Notes: a model not told the origin generated them from the letters alone. A stretch of 38,276 bases of DNA from Actinomycetes bacterium (GCA_021828055.1 JAKATH010000014.1:1-38276); one strand, 5' to 3'. Counted from the first letter of the stretch, positions 23,817 through 32,526 are shown. Translations and numbers: made by a program.

Positions 23817-24994
23817 GCGCGCTCGACGACCTTCTCGTGCGCGCAGACGCTCGGGCAGCTCAGCGCTTGCACAGTGTTCGCGACGCGCGGCGCGCGGCGC
23901 GCAGAAGGCTGCCAGCTGTGGTCTTCGACTACGTGGACGGCGGGGCCGACGACGAGGTGACGATGCGGCGGAACGAGGACGCGTTTGCCGCGGTGGCGTT
24001 CCGGCCCAAGATGGCGTCGGGGAACGTCGAGCCGCGCCTCGGCGTGACGGTGCTCGGGACGGAGATCGACTTCCCCGTGCTGCTCGCGCCGTGTGGGCTG
24101 GTCCGGCTGCTCCATGCCGACGGTCCGACGGGGGTGGCGCGCGCGGCGGCGTCGAGGGGCACCGTTTCGGTCCTGAGCACCGTCTCGGGGAGCCCGGTGG
24201 AGGTCGTTGCCGGCGAATCGAAGGCGCCCCTCTGGTTCCAGCTGTACTCGTCAGCCGGTCTCTCGGAAGCGGATTCGCTGTGCGACCGGGCTGCCGCCGC
24301 AGGCGTCGACGTGCTCATGGTCACCGTTGACACGCCGACGCTCGGCAACCGCGAGCGCGACGTCCGCCACGGGGTGGCGCCTCCGCTTCGTGTCGATGCG
24401 CACAACGCGGTGCCGCTCGGGCTGCAGGTCCTGGCCCGCCCGCGCTGGGCGGCGCAGCTCGCGGCGACCGGCATCCGGCTCTCGAGGAAGGGGGCCGGGC
24501 CGGTGGGGCACGGCAGCGGGCTGCTCAGCTCCGTCGCGTCGCCGTTCTCGTGGGACGATTTGGTGCATGTTCGCAACCGCTGGCACGGCCAGTTCGTCGT
24601 GAAGGGTGTCCTCTCGGGAGCGGACGCACGCCGGGCGGTCGATTCGGGGGCGGACGCCGTCGTCGTCTCGAACCACGGCGGGCGTCAGCTCGACGGTGCC
24701 CCGGCGACCCTGCAAACGCTCCCTGGGGTCGTCGCGGCTGTCGGCGGCGACGTGGAGGTGCTCATCGACGGAGGAATCCGCCGCGGGTCGCACGTGGTCG
24801 CGGCGCTCGCCCTCGGCGCCCGCGCCGTGCTGATCGGGCGCCCCTACCTCTTCGGACTCGCCTCCGCTGGAGAGCAGGGGGTTGTGCGAATCCTCGACAT
24901 CCTTCGCGCGGAGATGCACCGGACGATGGTCCTCATGGGCTGCTCGTCCGTGGACCAGCTCAGCCCGGACTGGCTGGAGGTGCCCAGGACCTGA
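23813..24994 (+). CDS. FMN-dependent alpha-hydroxy-acid dehydrogenase/oxidase (LldD-like)
   Basis: 393 residues, the family's usual size. It starts at a TTG overlapping the SDR stop. The sequence contains VFDYVDGGADDE (conserved Tyr of the active site), PVLLAPCGLVRLLHADG, WFQLYSS, VTVDTPTLGNRERD (conserved Arg), FVVKGVLSGADA (catalytic Lys), VVSNHGGRQLDG (catalytic His and Arg) and LIDGGIRRGSHVVAAL with GRPYLFGL for FMN phosphate binding. It oxidises a 2-hydroxy acid to the keto acid; substrate unknown. I considered the mycofactocin enzyme MftD, but the sequence is nearer to L-lactate dehydrogenases and no other mft gene is present. Confidence 0.93.
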   Translation: MSALDDLLVRADARAAQRLHSVRDARRAARRRLPAVVFDYVDGGADDEVTMRRNEDAFAAVAFRPKMASGNVEPRLGVTVLGTEIDFPVLLAPCGLVRLLHADGPTGVARAAASRGTVSVLSTVSGSPVEVVAGESKAPLWFQLYSSAGLSEADSLCDRAAAAGVDVLMVTVDTPTLGNRERDVRHGVAPPLRVDAHNAVPLGLQVLARPRWAAQLAATGIRLSRKGAGPVGHGSGLLSSVASPFSWDDLVHVRNRWHGQFVVKGVLSGADARRAVDSGADAVVVSNHGGRQLDGAPATLQTLPGVVAAVGGDVEVLIDGGIRRGSHVVAALALGARAVLIGRPYLFGLASAGEQGVVRILDILRAEMHRTMVLMGCSSVDQLSPDWLEVPRT

Positions 24995-25024
24995 GTGCGA
25001 CGGCGTGACGGAGCTCCACTCGCC

Positions 25025-25945
25025 CTACCGGTACGAGAAGGCGAGCGCGTTCGATCTCCCGCTTTCGGTGAGCAGGCTCAGGTACATCGTCCCCGGGCGG
25101 CCGCCGAGGTCGGGTACCGTCACGGTGCAGGACGTCTGCGATCGGCAACTCGTCGGCGCGGCGGTTCCTCCGAAGTACGCGAGAACTTGGCCGTTCCTGC
25201 TGAACAATCCCGAGCCGCGGACCACGACGCGCTGACCCACCCTTCCCGAGGAAGGTGAGACGGCTGTGAGTCGTGGGCCGGCCGCAGTGCCGGCCGCGGC
25301 GGACGTCGGGCTGGCCGCAGTGCCGACCGCAGGGCCGGCCGCGGCGGACGTCGGGGTCGTTGTCGTATGCAACGGCTGTGACGGCACCGTTGGCGCCGCT
25401 CCGCTCGTCGCAGCGCGCGAGTGTGAGGGGCGGTGAGGCGACCGGTTGCTCGTCCGGGGACGCTCGACCTGACCTTGGCTGGCCCGAGTGGGTCTCGAAG
25501 CAGGCGGCCCGACGTACGCAGGTGACCGGAGCGCCAGCGCGAGCGCGATGCCGGCGACGGAAAGGACGAGGACGCCGGCAGCGGCCATGAGCAGCGCCGA
25601 CGAGGGGCGACCGCCGGGCGCCCATCGCTCGAGCCCCCATCGCGCGCGCCGGGCGCCTGCCGCCCGATCCCGGATGGTCGGCTCATGCGTGGCACCTGGG
25701 GTGGTGACCGACGTTCGGGACGGGACCGGCACGCCGCGAGGCGCCCGCAGCGGGCGACCGCCCGCCGTCGCGCGCGAGACGAGCCGCCGCGGCCCGGTCT
25801 CCTCGTCGCCTTCGTCCCAGCCGGTCTCGCCGTCGTAGGTGCGGGCCCGCCTGGCCGCGCTTGCCATCGCGGCGAGCGCCCGGAGGCTCGGCTCCCCAGG
25901 CGAGGGTGCCCGTGGCCCAGGCTGCGTCCGGGAGCCGCGGCTCAT
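25025..25945 (-). CDS. Membrane-anchored protein with C-terminal IPT/TIG-like domain
   Basis: 306 residues from ATG 25945 (GTG 25981 is an alternative). A ~110-residue, Arg/Pro-rich cytoplasmic part is followed by one transmembrane segment (SSALLMAAAGVLVLSVAGIALALAL). Then comes a long Thr/Ser/Ala/Pro linker encoded partly by tandem repeats, and a C-terminal ~80-residue beta-sandwich reading LTAVSPSSGRVGQRVVVRGSG and VTVPDLGG. The 'SPSSG..G..V.V.GSG' pattern is that of IPT/TIG domains. It is probably displayed on the outer face of the membrane. Function unknown. It converges with the hydroxy-acid oxidase gene. Confidence 0.75.
   Translation of the reverse strand: MSRGSRTQPGPRAPSPGEPSLRALAAMASAARRARTYDGETGWDEGDEETGPRRLVSRATAGGRPLRAPRGVPVPSRTSVTTPGATHEPTIRDRAAGARRARWGLERWAPGGRPSSALLMAAAGVLVLSVAGIALALALRSPAYVGPPASRPTRASQGQVERPRTSNRSPHRPSHSRAATSGAAPTVPSQPLHTTTTPTSAAAGPAVGTAASPTSAAAGTAAGPRLTAVSPSSGRVGQRVVVRGSGLFSRNGQVLAYFGGTAAPTSCRSQTSCTVTVPDLGGRPGTMYLSLLTESGRSNALAFSYR
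25272..25352 (-). repeat. Coding linker repeat in the TIG-like protein gene
   Basis: Imperfect direct repeats containing GGCCGCGGCGGACGTCGG (twice) and GGCCGCAGTGCCG/GACCGCAGGGCCG units, encoding Ala/Gly/Thr/Ser stretches of the linker. Confidence 0.85.
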
Positions 25946-26249
25946 GCCGGGTAGCTTTCCCCGGGCACTCCGATCTCTCACACGACCATGATGGGCCCAG
26001 TCGAGGCGGAGGTGTCAGCAGGCGGGCCGAGGCGTGGACGTCGATGCCCGCGCAGGGAGCCGTCGCGCGCCATGAGGAAGAGGTGTGGGCGCCCTCGGGT
26101 CGCAGCTCGCACCCGGGAGGACCGGGCTCCTCGTCGCCGGCCGTCGGCGAGTCGCTCTTCAGCGCTTTCGTCGGACGAGACGTCCAGGCCACCACAGTCG
26201 TGCGCTCGTTCGATCACCGAGGCCGGCAGCCCGACCGCCACCCTGCCGC
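25946..26249. other. Intergenic, no gene seen
   Basis: Reading frames on both strands here lack family resemblance, and I see no repeat or clear promoter. Confidence 0.4.
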
Positions 26250-26765
26250 CTACCAGCGGTCCCAGTGCACCACGTCCTCGAACGGACGTCGGTCGGGACG
26301 GTCGATCGGGCGAAGCGGCCGGTCCGCCGGGTGACCGAGCGCGATGAGGTAGGGGCAGAGATGGCCCTCAGGAAGGCCGAGCACGCGCTTGGCCTCATTC
26401 TGGTCATCGACCGCGGCGTGCCCGGAAGCGATCGCCAGGTCGGCCGCCGCGAGCATGATGTACGCGGTCACCTGCCCGAGGTCGTACTGCAGCAGATGGG
26501 CGCGCTTGTCGTCCTCCGGATCGGCAGCCACGAGCGCGATGGTCGCGGCGGACGCGGCGACGTGTCCCGCCCCGCGCCAGACGGTCGCGAGCTCGCCGAG
26601 CTGCTGACGGTCGGTCACCACGACGAAGTGCCATGGCTGCCAGTTCGTCGACGATGGCGCGCGCCGTCCGGCTTCGAGGATCCGCTCGAGATCTGCTCTC
26701 GTCACCGGCTCGTCGGTGTACTGGCGGACGTTGCGCCGTGCCCTGATGGCGTCCCAAGTCTCCAT
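26250..26765 (-). CDS. Nitroreductase-family protein
   Basis: 171 residues, somewhat short for the family. The N-terminus WDAIRARRNVRQYTDEPVTR is the FMN-binding Arg-rich start, then LERILEAGRRAPSSTNWQPWHFVVV (Ser/Asn-Trp-Gln-Pro-Trp), and a C-terminal GHLCPYLIALGHPADRPLRP. It uses FMN and NAD(P)H to reduce nitro groups, quinones or related substrates, usually as a dimer. A weak -10 (TAGACC) lies 6 nt before the ATG. It is divergent from the radical SAM gene with about 210 bp between; no operon partners. Confidence 0.88.
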   Translation of the reverse strand: METWDAIRARRNVRQYTDEPVTRADLERILEAGRRAPSSTNWQPWHFVVVTDRQQLGELATVWRGAGHVAASAATIALVAADPEDDKRAHLLQYDLGQVTAYIMLAAADLAIASGHAAVDDQNEAKRVLGLPEGHLCPYLIALGHPADRPLRPIDRPDRRPFEDVVHWDRW

Positions 26766-26978
26766 GGCGAAGGTCTAGCAGCCCTGGGCCGGCTCGCCCT
26801 CGCCGATCCACCCCATCGAGCCAACCGCCTCCTGGTCACCTCCTCAGGGTGGCGGTCGTCGGAGAGCCTCTCACCGTCCACCTGATCGCGGAATCGGTTC
26901 GTGCGCCGGTGGGCGCCGGAGCCGCAGTTGAGACCTTCGGCCCTGGCCGATTCCACCGTGGCGGCTCATCGTTGCAGG

Positions 26979-28157
26979 GTGGCGGCCATCGCCCGGTTCG
27001 CATCGTCGACAGTCCGGCGGTCCTGCGTCGACTCTTTGTCGCGGCCGTTCCTGGTTGACGTCGCCCTGACGCGAACCTGCGGCTCCGCAGGTCGGCACTG
27101 CCGGACCGAGACCGTTCCGGGTCATGGTCCGCACGAGCTCTCGACGGGTGAGGTCGAGGCCGTTCTCGACGACCTCTCGGCGATCGGCGCCCCGAGGCCG
27201 CGAGTGGTCTTCACCGGGGGAGACCCGCTTCGGCGGCCCGACCTCCAGACGCTCGTCTCCCACGCTGCCGGGGTCGGATTGCCCGTCGGGGTCTCGGTCA
27301 CAAGCACGCCGCGAGCGACCGCGTCGAGCCTCGCAGCGCTCCGACTGTGCGGAGCGGCGGCGGTCTCCTTCTTCATCGACGGTGCCAGAGCGGCGACGCA
27401 CGACGGGATCCGGGGCGTGGACGGGTCGTTCGGCTGGACCATGGACGCGTGCCGCGCTGCCGTCAGAGTCGGTCTGAGACTGCAGGTCAACACGACTGTG
27501 AACGCGTCGACGATGTTCGAGCTCCCCGGCATCGCACGCCTGGTGGACGGGGTCCGCGCGGCGATGTGGAACCTCTTCTTCGAGGTGCCGACAGGGTGCA
27601 CTTCGACCGGCGAGGCGCTCTCGGCCGCCGAGACGGAGGACGTCCTCACCTTCCTGTTGGATCTCGCTCCACAAGTGCCGCTGGAGACGACCGAGGCCCC
27701 TTCGTTCAGGCGCCTACTCGTGCACGGTGCCCAAGGTGGCCCGGAACGCACCCCGGGCGCGCTGTACCGGCGCCTACGCGACCGGCTCTACGACGAGTGG
27801 CCCCTTGCCGAGAGGAGGGCCGGATCTTGGCCGGCACCTGAAGGCGGCCACGGTCGGGCGCCGCTCGCGGCCGGTGACGGCCGCGGCGGCGTGTTCGTCT
27901 CCTCCATCGGGGAAGTCCAACCAAGCAGGTTCCTGCCGCTCGTTGTGGGAAACGTGCGGGACACGCCCCTGTCGGAGCTCTACGCCAACGCACCGTTGCT
28001 CAAGGCCTTGCGAGACCCGGCTGCGCACCACGGGAGGTGCGGACGTTGCGAGCTCAATGCGATCTGCGGCGGATCGCGCGCTCAGGCGTACGCGCGGACG
28101 GGCGATCCGCTGGCTGAAGACCCGACGTGCGACCACCGGCCGGCCGTGGAGGGTTGA
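26979..28157 (+). CDS. Radical SAM/SPASM-type protein lacking the middle cluster cysteine
   Basis: About 392 residues from GTG 26979 (start uncertain; GTG 26901 and 26958, TTG 27036 also possible). The pattern TRTCGSAGRHCRTE aligns with the usual TRACDLACRHCRAE of this radical SAM family, but the second Cys of CX3CX2C is Gly (codon GGT at 27090-27092). VFTGGDPLRRPDL (the SAM-binding GGDP), FFIDGARAATHDGIRG and QVNTTVN match well. The C-terminal SPASM cysteines (CGRCELNAICGGSRAQAY...DPTC) are intact. The family resembles the TIGR04053-like group; the substrate is unknown. Without the third cluster ligand it may be inactive or modified in function. Sequence error or early decay is possible. Confidence 0.75.
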   Translation: MAAIARFASSTVRRSCVDSLSRPFLVDVALTRTCGSAGRHCRTETVPGHGPHELSTGEVEAVLDDLSAIGAPRPRVVFTGGDPLRRPDLQTLVSHAAGVGLPVGVSVTSTPRATASSLAALRLCGAAAVSFFIDGARAATHDGIRGVDGSFGWTMDACRAAVRVGLRLQVNTTVNASTMFELPGIARLVDGVRAAMWNLFFEVPTGCTSTGEALSAAETEDVLTFLLDLAPQVPLETTEAPSFRRLLVHGAQGGPERTPGALYRRLRDRLYDEWPLAERRAGSWPAPEGGHGRAPLAAGDGRGGVFVSSIGEVQPSRFLPLVVGNVRDTPLSELYANAPLLKALRDPAAHHGRCGRCELNAICGGSRAQAYARTGDPLAEDPTCDHRPAVEG

Positions 28158-28229
28158 GCAATCACCGAGCGTCCGCGATCGGCCTGCTCGGCAGGCCCGC
28201 ACGCGGGTGACAGCGTGAAGAGCCTCGGT
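28158..28229. other. Spacer with hairpins between radical SAM gene and IS110 remnant
   Basis: Holds the strong hairpin below and a GGTGACAGCGTG 12-mer (28206-28217) that recurs at the IS110 left end (38181-38192). Confidence 0.5.
28181..28197 (+). terminator. Possible intrinsic-type hairpin after the radical SAM gene
   Basis: GGCCTGC-TCG-GCAGGCC forms a perfect 7-bp stem with a 3-nt loop, 23 bp after the stop. There is no T tract, as is common in high-GC actinobacteria. Confidence 0.5.
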
Positions 28230-28480
28230 TACGTCGTCAAACCGTGGCAAGACCGGGATCGAGGTGAGGAGCGTGACCTTCGGGGCGAAAGGGACGAGGC
28301 GAGCGCAGATCTCCTCGGTGAGCGTGGCGATGGAGCGGAGCAAGAAGTCGAGGTGATCGATGATCTGGAGGCAGAGCAGGGCTGGGTGGCGACCGAAGTC
28401 GGACTCCAAGGCGACCCCCGGCGGGTCAACCGTCGGCCACCTGTCGATGAGCTGCCCTGCACCGGAGCGGTCGCCGAGTT
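28230..28480 (-). pseudogene. IS110-family transposase fragment
   Basis: The minus-strand frame reading LLCLQIIDHLDFLLRSIATL, TEEICARLVPFAPKVTLLTS, IP corresponds to the region just before the 'IPGVG' motif of IS110-type transposases. About 80 residues are recognisable, including GQLIDRWPTVDPP upstream. The motif is broken after TSIP, and no N-terminal DEDD domain or C-terminal Ser-containing domain is present. It lies 13 bp beyond the stop of the pilin-like gene. The exact ends of the remnant are uncertain. Confidence 0.65.
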
Positions 28481-28493
28481 GCGGCCGGGGAGC

Positions 28494-29993
28494 TCAGCTC
28501 ACCTGGCGCTCGAAGTCGATGCCGACGCTTACCTGAGTCGTCTTGACGCCGAGAAGTGTGAACGCCTCTGTGCCAAGGGTCAAGTTCCCGTTCATGATGA
28601 GGGTCCTGGCGTAGATCTTGCCCTCCTTGATCGGGCTCGTCCCTTGAATCGTGACCGTGCAGGGTGAGTAGACGAGCGTCGCAATCCCTGTCCCGATGTT
28701 CCCGTGGATCGAGATGTTGCCGTTTGTCGACTGGCAGCTCGTGCCTGTGGGGACCACAAGGAACAGTGTCCTTCGGGTTGTAGACGAATCAGAGATCTGG
28801 GCGTTGCTCTCGACTGTGATGCCCTTTGTCGAAAAGACAACGAGGCTCTGGGCGAGAACGAGGTTCTTTGTGATCTTTGTGAACTGGACCTGGCACGTCG
28901 TGTTGAGGGCCACTCCCACGTAACCGGTGCTCGCCGGACTCTTCGCAGACAGGATCGCGGACTTCGCGGTTGTGCAGTTGGACCCTGCTGTGACGACCCT
29001 GTAGTGCATTGTGGCCCACTTGACGGTTGCCCAGGTGAGGTCGGGCCATGGCTCCTTGGTGGGACGGACCAATGCTGTCTCTGTAGGGTTGATCGTGTAG
29101 CTCACGTTCATCCCTGTGACTGTGTGTGTCGAGATGTAGTTCTGGTACCACTTCGTCGAGCTGATGGTGATCGAGCTGCGTGCGTACATGCTGCCGGAGA
29201 CCGTGACGCCTGTGCCCTGGACCGAGATGCCACCTGTCGTGGAGATGACTGTCCCGCCGATGGCGGCGGTACCGCCGAGAGAGATCTGTGTCGTGGCCTC
29301 GAGCGCCCCGGCGATCGAGCAGCTCCCCGAAGCTGTGACCTTCCCGAACACCGTGACCGAGCCGTAGATCGTACCGCCACCGTTGCATGTGAGTGTCCCT
29401 GTGTGGACGTACACGGTCTGACCCCCGAGCGAAGAGTTGCTTCCGCGCAGTGTCATCGACCCGTTGACGAAGACGGAATCGGCGAACGGGCTCACCGGGG
29501 CGATGTTGGCCTGGGAGGTGACACGTGCTGTCTCCGTGAGGTCCGTGCCGGTGGCTGTGACCACGATCCGGACGAGGTCGATCGGTGTTGTCGTGCACAG
29601 CGCCGCGGTGAGCACTGTGGGTGTCGGATTCGTCGCTGTCGAGTACTTGTAGTACTTGATCGTCACTGTGTACCTGGAACCGCTCGGCGCACTGCCGAGA
29701 TCCCCGTTCAGCGGCCCGCACGGGACGTGATGAAGGCTGGTTGTCGAAGAAGCCAGTGTGACCGCCTCGATCCCCTGGTACGCGACGTCGATCCCCGCCT
29801 CGGCGGCCTGGAGCGCCTGTTCCTGGGTCACCATCCTCTGGGCCGTCGAGATGTTGTCAAGCGCCACGTGGAAGAGGGTCGCTGCGAGCACGGCCATCAC
29901 GGAGGCGATGACGACGACGACGACGATGAAGACCAGACCCTCGTCCTCCCGGCTGGCTCGATGGCGCGCCCAACGGGTGCGATCCACGCTCAT
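28494..29993 (-). CDS. PilX-like pilus-associated surface protein
   Basis: 499 residues from ATG 29993, whose codon overlaps the previous stop (ATGA). The N-terminus has a short basic leader, then EDEGLVFIVVVVVIASVMAVLAATLF, a prepilin-like helix in which Glu at +5 is lacking, as in PilX-type minor pilins, followed by QEQALQAAEAGIDVAY. The large C-terminal part is Thr/Ser/Gly-rich and beta-rich, with repeated strands such as GGTVISTTGGISVQGTGVTV, resembling polymer-forming or beta-helix sequences (bactofilin-like). It may stay membrane-anchored or join the pilus. Thr is mostly encoded by ACA. Confidence 0.75.
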   Translation of the reverse strand: MSVDRTRWARHRASREDEGLVFIVVVVVIASVMAVLAATLFHVALDNISTAQRMVTQEQALQAAEAGIDVAYQGIEAVTLASSTTSLHHVPCGPLNGDLGSAPSGSRYTVTIKYYKYSTATNPTPTVLTAALCTTTPIDLVRIVVTATGTDLTETARVTSQANIAPVSPFADSVFVNGSMTLRGSNSSLGGQTVYVHTGTLTCNGGGTIYGSVTVFGKVTASGSCSIAGALEATTQISLGGTAAIGGTVISTTGGISVQGTGVTVSGSMYARSSITISSTKWYQNYISTHTVTGMNVSYTINPTETALVRPTKEPWPDLTWATVKWATMHYRVVTAGSNCTTAKSAILSAKSPASTGYVGVALNTTCQVQFTKITKNLVLAQSLVVFSTKGITVESNAQISDSSTTRRTLFLVVPTGTSCQSTNGNISIHGNIGTGIATLVYSPCTVTIQGTSPIKEGKIYARTLIMNGNLTLGTEAFTLLGVKTTQVSVGIDFERQVS

Positions 29994-30637
29994 GGTGCCG
30001 GGACCGGCGAGCAGTACTGGCTCGCTGTGGGTGCGAAGAACTGAGCATCGAGCGCGGTGACCGAGGACCGGAGCGCCACGCTTGTTCCTGTCTTCTTCAC
30101 TGTCGCCGGCAGCAGGAAGGTGAGCTTGAGCACTCGGTGCTGGTAGGCCCCGGTCATGTCCAGCTTGAACGGCGGTGTGGACGGGCGGGGGTTCACGAGG
30201 CCCGCCATGACCGTGTGCCACGGACGGACTGTCGAGGGGCGCCCTGTCGGCCATGAGCGGTTCTGGAGGTCTCCTGTCGCAAGGAGCCGCCATTGGACGC
30301 AGTTCGGCACTGTGATCGTCCCGAGCGGTGTCTCCGGTGGTGCGGTTGTCCGGGCTCCGGCCGTCAGCATTCGGAGCGAGAAGCCGCTCGGGACTGTCGG
30401 GCCGGCGTTGGCTCCCTCGTCGGCGGGGTTGTAGAGCACGTCCGCGTTCACGACCTGTCGCCGAATGATTGTCATCGCGAGCTCGGCGTTGTCGTTCGCC
30501 TGGCCGGAAGCGACACCGGCGTACCCCGTCTGCAAGAACGTCGAGAGAGACACCATGACGAGCCCGAGGAGCACCATCCCGATCGCCATGGCGATCACCA
30601 CCTCGAGTACGGAGAAGCCCTCCTCGAGCCGTTTCAC
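29990..30637 (-). CDS. PilW-like prepilin
   Basis: 215 residues from GTG 30637, overlapping the upstream stop as GTGA. The type III-like leader KRLEEG is followed by FSVLEVVIAMAIGMVLLGLV, which is a prepilin peptidase site (G|F with Glu at +5) and the hydrophobic N-terminal helix of type IV pilins. The remainder is a globular minor-pilin-like domain with two cysteines (NCVQW, QYCSP). It would be cleaved by a prepilin peptidase (PilD) and assembled at the membrane; the peptidase and assembly genes are not in the window. Confidence 0.82.
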   Translation of the reverse strand: MKRLEEGFSVLEVVIAMAIGMVLLGLVMVSLSTFLQTGYAGVASGQANDNAELAMTIIRRQVVNADVLYNPADEGANAGPTVPSGFSLRMLTAGARTTAPPETPLGTITVPNCVQWRLLATGDLQNRSWPTGRPSTVRPWHTVMAGLVNPRPSTPPFKLDMTGAYQHRVLKLTFLLPATVKKTGTSVALRSSVTALDAQFFAPTASQYCSPVPAP

Positions 30638-32499
30638 GTCGGGACCTGGTAGCTCGCGCTCGCCGAGACCGCGCCGAGGCCGACTGTCAGCGTGAAGTCG
30701 GCGATCGTTGTCGCCCCGTCGGTGATCACGTATGTGATCGTCCCGGAGAGCGGTGCGACGGAGCACTCTTCGCGATGTGCCGTCCCGGGCCGAGTCGGTG
30801 TTGTCGTCTCGCTGCACGCCGCCCCTCCCAGCACGAGGTGCGAGGTGATATTGACCTTGACCGATCCTGTTGTGACGTCGATCGGCGGGGCCGGGATCGA
30901 CTGCCCCGAGGAGCCGACGGTCAGCGAGGCGTACCCGGAGCCCGTGTAGTAGCTGACCGTCCCGCTCACTGTGATCATCTGACCGGTGAGCCAGGTCGAC
31001 GCGCTTCGCGCCCACGTTGTCGTCCTCGCCCGGAAGCCCGAGAGCTTCACGAGGTAGCCCGACCACGCCGCCGGGGCCGCGACCGCTGCGGGGATCCCTG
31101 CGAGCTCCACTGTGCCGAGACCTCCTCGGGCCGCCGCGTTGATGCAACCGGCTTTCGCGGTTGTGGGACATGTGAGGCTCGCATCTCGGGCATAGCGCTC
31201 GGTGAGGACTCGATCGGGATGCGCAGATGTCGCGGCGACGCTCGCGAGCATGGCCACTCCCGCCGGACCCAGCTTCGCGGCGAGCGTGGCCGTTGCGCCC
31301 TGCGCGACCCGGCCCACACCGCAGGGCAGCCCTGAGGTGACGAGCGTCCCTGTGAAGTTGGTGCACACGTGGGCTGTGGATGCAGAGGTCGTGCTCGTCG
31401 ACGTACCGGTATCGGTGGACGACGGCGTCGCCGTGATGGCGTACCCCGATGTCGACGACGTGGACGTGAGCGCCGATGCGGTCTGGGTGACGGCCAGAGA
31501 CTGGTCGTCGCTCGTGCCCGTCGCCAGGTCGTTGGTCGCCTTGGTGATCACGAGTGACTCCTGGTCGAGCGAGCTTGTCGGGGCGACGGTGCCGCCCGAG
31601 GCGTTCGCCGTTCCGAGCACGGTCGACGTCTCCGTCAACGTCTGGCCCGACGACGTGCCAGGCAACACGAGGTCGAATCTGGTGAACGAGAGGTTCTTGA
31701 TCCCCGGCGAGTCTCCGGAAGCCGGCTTGACCGCGATGACGCCGCTACCCGCGTACGCGCCCGCCGAGAAGTTTGGTTCGCACGAGGCGGGGCTGGGCGT
31801 CGTGAGGAGGCCGAGGCTGGTGCAGGCACCTGTCTTTGCGAAGATGAGCGTCTGGCCGCTGAGTGTCGTGGGGCTGCCGTTGCCTGGCGCCGTCCAGGAG
31901 ACGAGCACGGTCACCCTGATGACCTTGTTCAGCCATGTCTTCGTCTCGTTTGTCGCGACCTTCGAGTGGTACTTCGTGGGGAACGTCAGCGCGGTGAAGA
32001 AGTGACCCACTGTGCATGTGACCGAGGACCCCCTCGCTGAGAAGCAGCTCTTGTGCTTGAAGAAAGGAGGCGGGGGCGTCAGTCCGGCCGGCGGCGAGTA
32101 GTGGTTGATCACCTCGCCTGTGCCGTTCCCCCCACTCAGTGCCGCGTCCTGGAGGACCCAGACCGCTGTGTCAGCCCCCACCTTCTTGATGTACGTGCTT
32201 GTCGACGTGGCGGTTGTGTCGCCGCTGCTCAGCCCCTTCGCCACGACTGTGTACGGGAGCGCCCTCGCCTCATCGAGCAGGCGGTTGAGCACGGCGTCGC
32301 CGGTCTGCTCGTTGCGCGAGGAGTGGATGCTCGAGTCTTGGGTCCCCATCTCGAGGCCGATCCCGGTCAAGGCGAGCAGGAGGATGCTGAAGGCGATGAC
32401 GACCTCAAGCAGGGCGAAGCCGGCCTCGCCGCGGGCAGGCGCGTGCCTTAGACGCCACCAGCGCGCTCGACTCCCCAAAAAGCGGCGTACTCCAGCCAC
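30634..32499 (-). CDS. Large PilV/PilE-like prepilin
   Basis: 621 residues from GTG 32499, with an AGGAG ribosome binding site. A long basic leader (VRRFLGSRARWWRLRH...) precedes EAGFALLEVVIAFSILLLALTG, with the prepilin site G|F and Glu at +5. The mature part is far longer than typical pilins, Thr/Ser-rich and contains paired cysteines (KSCFSARGSSVTC, ACTSLG/SCEPNF, VCTNFTG/LPCGVG, TCP/GCINAA), probably disulfide loops. The size suggests an adhesin-like tip or minor pilin. First gene of a three-gene operon with 4-base overlaps. Thr codon ACA is frequent. Confidence 0.8.
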   Translation of the reverse strand: MAGVRRFLGSRARWWRLRHAPARGEAGFALLEVVIAFSILLLALTGIGLEMGTQDSSIHSSRNEQTGDAVLNRLLDEARALPYTVVAKGLSSGDTTATSTSTYIKKVGADTAVWVLQDAALSGGNGTGEVINHYSPPAGLTPPPPFFKHKSCFSARGSSVTCTVGHFFTALTFPTKYHSKVATNETKTWLNKVIRVTVLVSWTAPGNGSPTTLSGQTLIFAKTGACTSLGLLTTPSPASCEPNFSAGAYAGSGVIAVKPASGDSPGIKNLSFTRFDLVLPGTSSGQTLTETSTVLGTANASGGTVAPTSSLDQESLVITKATNDLATGTSDDQSLAVTQTASALTSTSSTSGYAITATPSSTDTGTSTSTTSASTAHVCTNFTGTLVTSGLPCGVGRVAQGATATLAAKLGPAGVAMLASVAATSAHPDRVLTERYARDASLTCPTTAKAGCINAAARGGLGTVELAGIPAAVAAPAAWSGYLVKLSGFRARTTTWARSASTWLTGQMITVSGTVSYYTGSGYASLTVGSSGQSIPAPPIDVTTGSVKVNITSHLVLGGAACSETTTPTRPGTAHREECSVAPLSGTITYVITDGATTIADFTLTVGLGAVSASASYQVPT

Positions 32500-32520
32500 G
32501 CTCCTCCCATCCCCGCGGGC

Positions 32521-32526
32521 AGTGTA
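32521..32526 (-). promoter_or_regulatory. Putative -10 box of the pilin operon
   Basis: TACACT on the minus strand, about 21 bp before the GTG at 32499. The predicted leader is about 14 nt and contains GGGAGGAG. Confidence 0.5.

Noticed and set aside
23049-24994. Mycofactocin-like pair (SDR plus MftD)
   Set aside because: The FMN enzyme keeps lactate-dehydrogenase-type motifs and no mftA/B/C/E/F genes are near; the radical SAM gene at 27 kb is of another family.
26085-26885. Plus-strand ORF opposite the nitroreductase
   Set aside because: Antisense shadow of a gene with clear nitroreductase motifs.
28704-30044. 446-residue plus-strand ORF opposite the PilX-like gene
   Set aside because: Cys/Asp/Arg-rich shadow with no motifs; minus-strand frame has a prepilin-like N-terminus and overlapping-operon structure.
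31202-32005. Val-rich plus-strand ORF opposite the large prepilin
   Set aside because: Its composition is the complement of Thr/Ser-rich coding on the minus strand.
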